A DNA stretch of 47,235 nt from Oscillatoriales cyanobacterium (GTDB lineage Bacteria > Cyanobacteriota > Cyanobacteriia > Cyanobacteriales > Laspinemataceae). A program made the translations under genes and the position numbers. The stretch's first letter is position 1, and every line of letters starts with the position of its first letter. Shown in pieces: positions 39,452-45,244 of the stretch. The stretch lies in contig JAABRM010000054.1 in the NCBI GenBank assembly GCA_011390955.1, forward strand, positions 1 to 47,235, read 5' to 3'. The notes under the pieces were generated by a model. That model was not told the origin of the DNA. It saw only the letters and a list, made by a program, of their open reading frames with translations, and ran no database searches.

Positions 39452-41149
39452 ATGCTGCGACTAGAACATATTAGTAAAATTTACCCCACAGGGCAAGTCC
39501 TCAAAGATGTCAACTGGGAAATTAAACCCGGCGATCGCATTGGTTTGGTGGGGGTTAATGGTGCCGGAAAATCCACCCAACTGAAAATTATTGCGGGGCA
39601 AATTGAACCGACATCTGGGGAAATTATTCGGCCAGCCAGTCTGCGGATTGCCTATTTATCCCAAGAGTTCGATCTGGATTTTCAGCGCACCGTTAGAGAA
39701 GAATTTTGGACAGTTTTTGCGGAAGCAAACGACATTCAACATCAACTACACCATCTGCAACATGAGATGGAAAACGCCGCCCCGGAAGACTTAGATCCTT
39801 TAATTCATAAACTCGATCGCCTTCATCGTCAATTTGATGCTTTGGATGGCTATGGATTAGAGTCACAAATTGAGAAAATATTACCGGAAATGGGATTTAC
39901 TTCCGAAGACGGCGATCGCTTGGTTAGTGCCTTTAGTGGGGGCTGGCAAATGCGGATGAATTTGGGCAAAATTTTACTCCAAGACCCGGATATTTTGCTC
40001 TTAGACGAACCGACTAACCATTTAGACCTGGAAACGATTGAATGGTTAGAAACCTATCTCAAGCAGCTAAATACCCCGATTGTGATTGTCTCCCATGACC
40101 GGGAATTTTTGGATCGTCTTTGTACCCAAATCGTCGAAACCGAACGCGGGGTTTCTACTACTTACCTGGGAAATTATAGTTCATATTTAGAACAAAAAGC
40201 TCTCAGCCGAGAAATGCAGCAAACTACCTTTGAACGGCAACAGAAAGAGATTGACAAACAACAACAATTCATTGAGCGGTTCCGGGCCAGTGCGACTCGC
40301 AGTACCCAGGCAAAAAGCCGGGAGAAACAACTAGAAAAAATCGAGTTAGTCGATGCCCCCATTGGTGACTTAAGAACCTTACACTTTCACTTTAAACCTG
40401 CTCCTCGCAGTGGTCTAGAAGTGGTGACGGTTAAAGATTTAACCCATGCTTATGATGAGAAGATTTTATTCTTAGAGGCAAGTTTAGAAATTAAAAGAGG
40501 CGATCGCATTGCCTTTTTGGGAGCAAATGGCACGGGAAAATCGACTCTATTACGCCTAATGATGGGCATGGAAAAACCCACTGAAGGCAGCGTTGCTTTA
40601 GGGAAACATAATGTAATTCCGGCATATTTTGAACAAAACCAAGCGGAAGCCCTCGACTTAGAAAAAACTGTCATGGATACCCTCCATGATGAAGTTCCCG
40701 ACTGGAAAAATGAAGACGTGCGGACTTTATTAGGTCGATTTCTCTTTAGTGGGGAAACCGTGTTTAAAAAAGTGCAGTCTTTAAGCGGTGGGGAAAAAGC
40801 CCGCCTTGCCTTAGCGAAAATGCTGCTACAACCGGCTAATTTACTCATTCTCGATGAACCGACCAACCATTTAGATATTCCCGCCAAAGAAATGCTAGAA
40901 GACGCATTACAAAGTTATGAGGGAACGGTCTTAATTGTCTCCCACGATCGCTATTTTATTTCCCAAGTCGCGAATAAAATTGTCGAAATTCGGGATGGAG
41001 AATTCCAAGTCTATGCCGGGGATTATCACTATTATTTGGATAAAGTAGAAGAAGAACGATTAAAAGCCGAACAGGAAAAAATTGCCGCCGCCCAAGCAGC
41101 CAAAACAGCAGCTAAACGGGCAAAAAAACAGGAGAAAAAGAAAAAATAG
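39452..41149 (+). CDS. ABC-F family ATP-binding protein
   Basis: A 565-residue protein with two ABC ATPase domains and no membrane segment, the ABC-F architecture of ribosome-associated translation factors (EttA/Uup/YheS-like). The first domain has GVNGAGKST, FSGGWQMR and LLLDEPTNHLD; the second has GANGTGKST, LSGGEKARL and LLILDEPTNHLD. A helical linker (EMQQTTFERQQKEIDKQQQF) connects them, and a Lys-rich coiled tail ends the protein. AAGGA just before the ATG at 39452 fixes the start; an upstream ATG at 39398 would add 18 residues. Antibiotic-resistance or stalled-ribosome rescue roles are possible. Confidence 0.92.
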   Translation: MLRLEHISKIYPTGQVLKDVNWEIKPGDRIGLVGVNGAGKSTQLKIIAGQIEPTSGEIIRPASLRIAYLSQEFDLDFQRTVREEFWTVFAEANDIQHQLHHLQHEMENAAPEDLDPLIHKLDRLHRQFDALDGYGLESQIEKILPEMGFTSEDGDRLVSAFSGGWQMRMNLGKILLQDPDILLLDEPTNHLDLETIEWLETYLKQLNTPIVIVSHDREFLDRLCTQIVETERGVSTTYLGNYSSYLEQKALSREMQQTTFERQQKEIDKQQQFIERFRASATRSTQAKSREKQLEKIELVDAPIGDLRTLHFHFKPAPRSGLEVVTVKDLTHAYDEKILFLEASLEIKRGDRIAFLGANGTGKSTLLRLMMGMEKPTEGSVALGKHNVIPAYFEQNQAEALDLEKTVMDTLHDEVPDWKNEDVRTLLGRFLFSGETVFKKVQSLSGGEKARLALAKMLLQPANLLILDEPTNHLDIPAKEMLEDALQSYEGTVLIVSHDRYFISQVANKIVEIRDGEFQVYAGDYHYYLDKVEEERLKAEQEKIAAAQAAKTAAKRAKKQEKKKK

Positions 41150-41162
41150 ACCTGCTTTTTCA

Positions 41163-41256
41163 TTATAAAAAGCCCCCTTTTTAAGGGGGGTTGGGGGGAT
41201 CGATCCAGTATGCAAACAGAAACTTGGTTTCTCAGGGGAAACCGGGTTTCTTACAC
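41163..41256. repeat. Palindromic repeats between convergent genes
   Basis: AAAAAGCCCCCTTTTTAAGG with GGGGGGTTGGGGGG, followed by AGAAACTTGGTTTCTCAGG and AAACCGGGTTTCT, are two palindromic families. They could end the convergent ABC-F and membrane-protein transcripts. The first also appears in frame in the CHAT gene. Confidence 0.7.
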
Positions 41257-41259
41257 CTG

Positions 41260-42714
41260 TTATTTCCAATTTGACCGCCACCAAGTCACCCCACCAAAAA
41301 CCAATCCAATTAAGCAACTAATAATAAAAGCAAAACCTGCCGGAATTCCTGGGTAAATTTGAGGAATAGGGGGCGGTGTATTGGCTTCGGTTTCGGTGGC
41401 TGTAACTGTAGGTTTAAACCAGGGAATTTCTATGACTATCCTTTCCGCATAATTGGCAATGGAAGAGGCAGCAGCAGAAGCCGTCCCTACCCCAATACTC
41501 GCAGCCGCGATCGCGCGTTCAATGCGTTTTTCTCGTTTCGCTTGGTTAATTTCTACAATCCCAGAAATAGTCGTAATTAGATTTTCCAACAAAGTCATTC
41601 CTGGGCTTAAACTTTCATAGTCTGATTCGACTTGTCGCTGATATTTTTTGCTGGCAAAATTCGCAAACTCTACCAAAGAAGTTAACTGGCAATTGGGGTC
41701 AACTTCTTTAAGCTTTTTTAACCGTTCTTGATAGTTAGCTAAATTAATCGTAATAGTTCTTAATTGGGAATGCAGTTGACTTAAATCCGTGGCATAAGTT
41801 CCCAAAATTTCTAAAGTTTCTTCCAGGGCTGCTTGCAAAGATTCCGGGTTTTTATTCTTTTCTCGAATTGTTAATACTGAATTTTGAATAGTTTGATAAT
41901 TCTCTTTTAAACGGTGTTTCAGAATGCGACTTTGATTATAAGCAAAAATAATTTTATGGCGATAGCAAAATAGACGATGAAAATGGGTTTCAATGTCCCG
42001 GATTTTATCTTGCAGTTCTGTTAGGTCTGTATGGATTCCCGCATTCGCGGGAATGACACCGGACTTTATTTGGTGAGGCAATAGCCAGATTAAATAGTGA
42101 GACTTTCCTATAGGAACTCCCTGGGATATTTCAAATAAATAGCCGCCTAACAGTCGATTTTGTTGCTGGGCAATTGGTTCCCAATTTAACGATTTATCCT
42201 TATCTTCGGCAATGTTTAAATAACAATCTTTAGCAATTAGCTGCTTAATCTCATCATCTTTATATGACTGGTCTAATTGCCCCCACAACAGCCAAGTTTG
42301 CCCCAGGGTCGCTGGGGTATTGGTGATATATTTCGTGGTATATTGTTTTAGGGTAGTTAAGGCAGTTTTCTGGAAATTACTATCGTAAGCATCGATCGTT
42401 AAACTATAAGTATCCGCCAGTTGACACGCGATTAAAGTACATTCAATTCCCAGAACTGCCTCTTTTTCTTCTCGACTTTTGAAATAGACAAGATCCGCCT
42501 CAGAATTTTCTTTTTGGGCGTATTCTTTCAGTTTGTCTTGATGATTTGGGGTTAATTTATCATAAACTTTGGGAAAAAAGTCAGGATCAAATCGTCGCCA
42601 AAAATAATAGCGATTAAATGCGATCGCTTCGGGTTTTTGACCTAATCCTTCCTGCAAGTCATAGACAAATAATTGCAGGGTAATTTCTTTTACAGCTTCT
42701 TTTGACGGCGGCAT
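41260..42714 (-). CDS. Coiled-coil protein with C-terminal membrane segment
   Basis: A 484-residue protein. The N-terminal half is soluble with text such as NRYYFWRRFDPDFFPKVYDK. The middle (about 260-400) is a long coiled-coil (HRLKENYQTIQNSVLTIRE ... ANYQERLKKLKEVDPNC). A proline-rich stretch leads to a C-terminal transmembrane segment (about 460-478, IPAGFAFIISCLIGLVFGG), so it would be a tail-anchored membrane protein. At about residues 219-227 GVIPANAGIHTD is derived from an extragenic palindrome read in frame (42032-42057). It follows the 129-residue gene by 52 bp. Function unknown. Confidence 0.75.
   Translation of the reverse strand: MPPSKEAVKEITLQLFVYDLQEGLGQKPEAIAFNRYYFWRRFDPDFFPKVYDKLTPNHQDKLKEYAQKENSEADLVYFKSREEKEAVLGIECTLIACQLADTYSLTIDAYDSNFQKTALTTLKQYTTKYITNTPATLGQTWLLWGQLDQSYKDDEIKQLIAKDCYLNIAEDKDKSLNWEPIAQQQNRLLGGYLFEISQGVPIGKSHYLIWLLPHQIKSGVIPANAGIHTDLTELQDKIRDIETHFHRLFCYRHKIIFAYNQSRILKHRLKENYQTIQNSVLTIREKNKNPESLQAALEETLEILGTYATDLSQLHSQLRTITINLANYQERLKKLKEVDPNCQLTSLVEFANFASKKYQRQVESDYESLSPGMTLLENLITTISGIVEINQAKREKRIERAIAAASIGVGTASAAASSIANYAERIVIEIPWFKPTVTATETEANTPPPIPQIYPGIPAGFAFIISCLIGLVFGGVTWWRSNWK
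42032..42057. repeat. Extragenic palindrome inside the coiled-coil gene
   Basis: TGGATTCCCGCATTCGCGGG followed by AATGAC matches the repeat at 46928-47235 and the array at the left edge. It is translated in frame without a stop. Confidence 0.9.
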
Positions 42715-42766
42715 TTAGCTAGGTTAGTTATTGGTAAACAAGCGACTAGACAAATTAACGAGTAAA

Positions 42767-43156
42767 TTAACGAGTAAAAAGTTGCTTCAACCAGCCGATA
42801 ATTCCTGCCGTTGTCTCGGATTTTAACATTTCTTTGGCTTTTCCTGCTGAGTCAGGGGCATCACAAATTTGTTCCACCAAATTGCCCAACTCTGTATTAT
42901 ATAGGTCGGGTTCATGTTTTGGGAAAAAGCCTTTTTTACGATCGCTGGCTTCAGCCATGAGGCGATCGCATTCTTCCTGATATAACTTAGCTAAATCCGC
43001 ATTAGTCGAAATCAGCTTTTCCAACTCCAGGGCATTCTCCCGCACATTTGACAAGTTATTTAACTTACCTTGCAAATCATCGGGCAGTTTCCGATCTGGA
43101 AAGCGGTTTAAAGATTGGGTAAACGCGGCAAAAATAATTTGTTCATTGGGAGTCAT
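42767..43156 (-). CDS. Hypothetical protein, paralogue of 11789-12193
   Basis: A 129-residue helical protein aligning end to end with the 134-residue protein at 11789 (shared LAKLYQEECDRL, KKGFFP and LGNLVEQIC segments). It is directly upstream of the coiled-coil membrane protein, so this copy probably works with it. No motif is recognised. The start is the ATG at 43156. Confidence 0.83.
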   Translation of the reverse strand: MTPNEQIIFAAFTQSLNRFPDRKLPDDLQGKLNNLSNVRENALELEKLISTNADLAKLYQEECDRLMAEASDRKKGFFPKHEPDLYNTELGNLVEQICDAPDSAGKAKEMLKSETTAGIIGWLKQLFTR

Positions 43157-43218
43157 AGTCGCCTTTCTCCTGATTCAACGGGTATTTTAATTATAGATCA
43201 TCATTTTATACCCTTATC

Positions 43219-43475
43219 TCTCGTTCCTAGGCTCTGCCTGGGAACGGGGAAAACGAGGCTCTGCCTCGTGTCTTTATGTGTGTTCCTTACACGAGGCAGA
43301 GCCTCTAGAATGGCATTCCCAGGGAGACCCTGGGAACGAGAAACGGCATCCTCTCTCGTTCCTAGGCTCTGCCTGGGAACGGGGAAAACGAGGCTCTGCC
43401 TCGTGTCCTTATGTGTGTTCCTTACACGAGGCAGAGCCTCTATTCGGGCATTCCCAGGGAGACCCTGGGAACGAG
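43219..43475. repeat. Two tandem copies of a 125-bp palindromic repeat
   Basis: TCTCGTTCCTAGGCTCTGCC and ACGAGGCTCTGCCTCGTGTC open two copies (43219 onward and 43353 onward), each with ACACGAGGCAGAGCCTCTA and CATTCCCAGGGAGACCCTGG. The two copies differ at only a few positions. A partial copy is at 44647-44712. The interval 43476-43627 holds CCTGCCTCTCTGCCTCTCTG-type low-complexity sequence and no gene. Confidence 0.93.
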
Positions 43476-43627
43476 AAAAATGGCCATTCGCCCCTACATT
43501 TCATCTCCCCTGCAGATGGTGGGCACCCCTGCTCCCCTGCCTCTCTGCCTCTCTGTGTCTCTGTGGTAAAAAATCATCACCACCGTAGGGAAACGGCATT
43601 GCCGTGTCCCTACAGAGACAGAGAAAA

Positions 43628-44119
43628 TTAAACGCTTTCGTTTGATAAGTCAAGAACGCGATCGTACAGTTGGGGACTAATCCGAAATCCCGCTTGTTTT
43701 ATCAGATCATCCATGAGAGTTTGTACTCTAGGAATTAAGCCTCTTTGTTTAGCGATCGTCAAAATACCCAATATGCCAATTACAGATAGTCCCAGTTTCA
43801 AAGCTTCTCTGCGTCCGAGTCGTTCATCAATTAGCAAATCATCTGCAATTAATTCAATGGTTAAAGCAATCGCCCAAGCTTCTCCGGGATCGAGTCCACG
43901 TTCGATCTGAAGGTTTTGAGCAAAATCTGGATTAGTCAGCGATCGCGTTTCTATCCATTCTAACGTGCAGATATTTTGAATTTTAACATTACTAGCTGCC
44001 GCAAGTTCATCCGCTACAACGTCAGGAATTACAACCACACCGTAAATTTCTCTTAGCAACCAAAGATGATCGATCAACACTAAATTACATAAAGGTGATG
44101 TGTCGCTGACGACAATCAT
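43628..44119 (-). CDS. DUF3368 PIN-like toxin of a UPF0175/DUF3368 pair
   Basis: A 163-residue PIN-fold protein of the DUF3368 group. It has VSDTSPLCNLVLID at the start, RGLDPGEAWAIALTIE with the acidic residues in the middle, and the DUF3368-typical LGLSVIGILGILTIAKQRGL followed by DDLIKQAGFRIS. It probably acts as an RNase toxin. The ATG at 44119 overlaps the antitoxin stop by 4 bp (ATGA); an upstream TTG would add two residues. Confidence 0.9.
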   Translation of the reverse strand: MIVVSDTSPLCNLVLIDHLWLLREIYGVVVIPDVVADELAAASNVKIQNICTLEWIETRSLTNPDFAQNLQIERGLDPGEAWAIALTIELIADDLLIDERLGRREALKLGLSVIGILGILTIAKQRGLIPRVQTLMDDLIKQAGFRISPQLYDRVLDLSNESV

Positions 44120-44370
44120 AACCAACCTCGATCGCGCAAATGCTGAATATCTTCTTCAAATTCTGCCACATCATAATGAATACAAATGCCTCGACTCGCT
44201 AAAAGCTGCTGAAATTCAATGGGATGCATTCTGGCAATTTTGCTGCCTCGACCTAGGGTAATCAGTTCTTTTTGAAATAGCGCGATCGCAATTTCTCTCA
44301 ACCAGTCAGCATCACTTAATTGACTTGCTTGGGCGATCGTCTCATCAGAAATTTCTAGAGTGATTTGCAT
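44116..44370 (-). CDS. UPF0175 antitoxin
   Basis: An 84-residue UPF0175 family protein (LTLEIS-type start, REIAIALFQKELITLGRGSKIARM, then EFQQLLASRGICIHYDVAEFEEDI). It is the usual partner of DUF3368 toxins. The start MQITLEISDE at 44370 is preferred over the ATG four codons upstream. Coupled to the toxin by a 4-bp overlap. Confidence 0.9.
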   Translation of the reverse strand: MQITLEISDETIAQASQLSDADWLREIAIALFQKELITLGRGSKIARMHPIEFQQLLASRGICIHYDVAEFEEDIQHLRDRGWL

Positions 44371-44762
44371 TGCGTCCCTCATCTATTTTATATTGCTTAT
44401 TTTATATTGTTTATTTTATATTGCTTATTTCCTAGCCTATCGCCAATACCTTGTAGGCTGACACGGATTTCCATTATAACTTTATAAGATTATTTTGGCA
44501 TAATTCTGGGCAAATTGTCAATAGGGGCGAAGCATTCCGGTATATAAATTATTGGTGAAAACATTGTAGGGGCGAATGCGAGAACGCCCCTACATTTCAT
44601 CTCCCCTGCAGATGGTGGGCACCCCTGCACCTCTGCTCCCCTGCTTCTCTGTGTGTTCCTCACACGAGGCAGAGCCTCTAGAATGGCATTCCCAGGCAGA
44701 GCCTAGGAACGAGAAAAAAACCAACAACCCAAAAAAAAGAAGAAAAAGAGTAAATAACGATT
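44371..44762. other. Repeat-rich gap
   Basis: Three imperfect tandem 17-mers (TATTTTATATTGCTTAT) occur at 44383-44435. Near 44568-44632 a string (CGCCCCTACATTTCATCTCC and CTGCAGATGGTGGGCACCCC) repeats the one at 43490-43535. A partial copy of the 125-bp palindromic repeat follows at 44647-44712. No gene is supported until the HigA-like gene. Confidence 0.75.
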
Positions 44763-45077
44763 ATGGCATTAACAAGAGACTTCACAGAAACCGTTCAAGC
44801 ACGAATTCAGAAAGATGCTACATTTGCCGCCGCCTTACTTGATGAAGCGATCGCCCTTTTTCTCAATGGTGAACCAGAAACCGCTAGACTAATACTCAGA
44901 GAATTGGTAAATGCGACTTTAGGTTTTGAAGAACTAGCAATTAAAACTGCGATACCAAGTAAAAGTCTGCACCGGATGTTGTCTGCAAAAGGCAATCCGA
45001 CTATGGACAATTTGGCGAAGATGTTTAATGTCCTGCGTGAAACATTAAATGTGGATATTCACGTTTCAGCTTGCTAA
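44763..45077 (+). CDS. HigA-like helix-turn-helix antidote protein, apparently orphan
   Basis: A 104-residue protein of the putative addiction-module antidote/HigA-like type. AALLDEAIALFLNGEPETARLILREL precedes an XRE helix-turn-helix (FEELAIKTAIPSKSLHRML ... GNPTMDNLAKMFNVL). The usual partner, a RelE/HigB-like killer protein, would be expected just upstream on the same strand, but that interval holds only repeats. It therefore looks like a solitary antidote or regulator. Ribosome binding site: AAGAAAAAGAG, weak. Confidence 0.85.
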   Translation: MALTRDFTETVQARIQKDATFAAALLDEAIALFLNGEPETARLILRELVNATLGFEELAIKTAIPSKSLHRMLSAKGNPTMDNLAKMFNVLRETLNVDIHVSAC

Positions 45078-45079
45078 AA

Positions 45080-45238
45080 AGGGGAGCAGGGGAGCGGGGG
45101 TGCAGGGGAGCAGGGGAGCAGGGGAAAACAATTAACAATTAACAATTGATAATTGACAATTAAACATAATTATCAATTATCAATTATCAATTATCAATTA
45201 TTCACTCTCCTCTGCCCCTCTGCCCCCCTGCCGATGGC
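45080..45238. repeat. Low-complexity and heptamer repeat block
   Basis: GGGGAGCAGGGGAGC-type G-rich repeats, then ACAATTAACAATTAAC, then the heptamer ATTATCA repeated (TATCAATTATCAATTATCAA), then CTCTGCCCCTCTGCCCCCCT. It separates the HigA-like gene from the CHAT gene. It contains no ORF and could form hairpins between the GGGGAGC and CTCCCC parts. Confidence 0.85.
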
Positions 45239-45244
45239 GGGCTT

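Noticed and set aside
43219-43475. Possible CRISPR-like repeats
   Set aside because: Only two long near-identical copies, no short unique spacers and no cas gene; these are palindromic dispersed repeats.
43115-43631. Two long plus-strand frames (157 and 117 codons)
   Set aside because: They are translations of the tandem 125-bp palindromic repeat and low-complexity sequence, not proteins.
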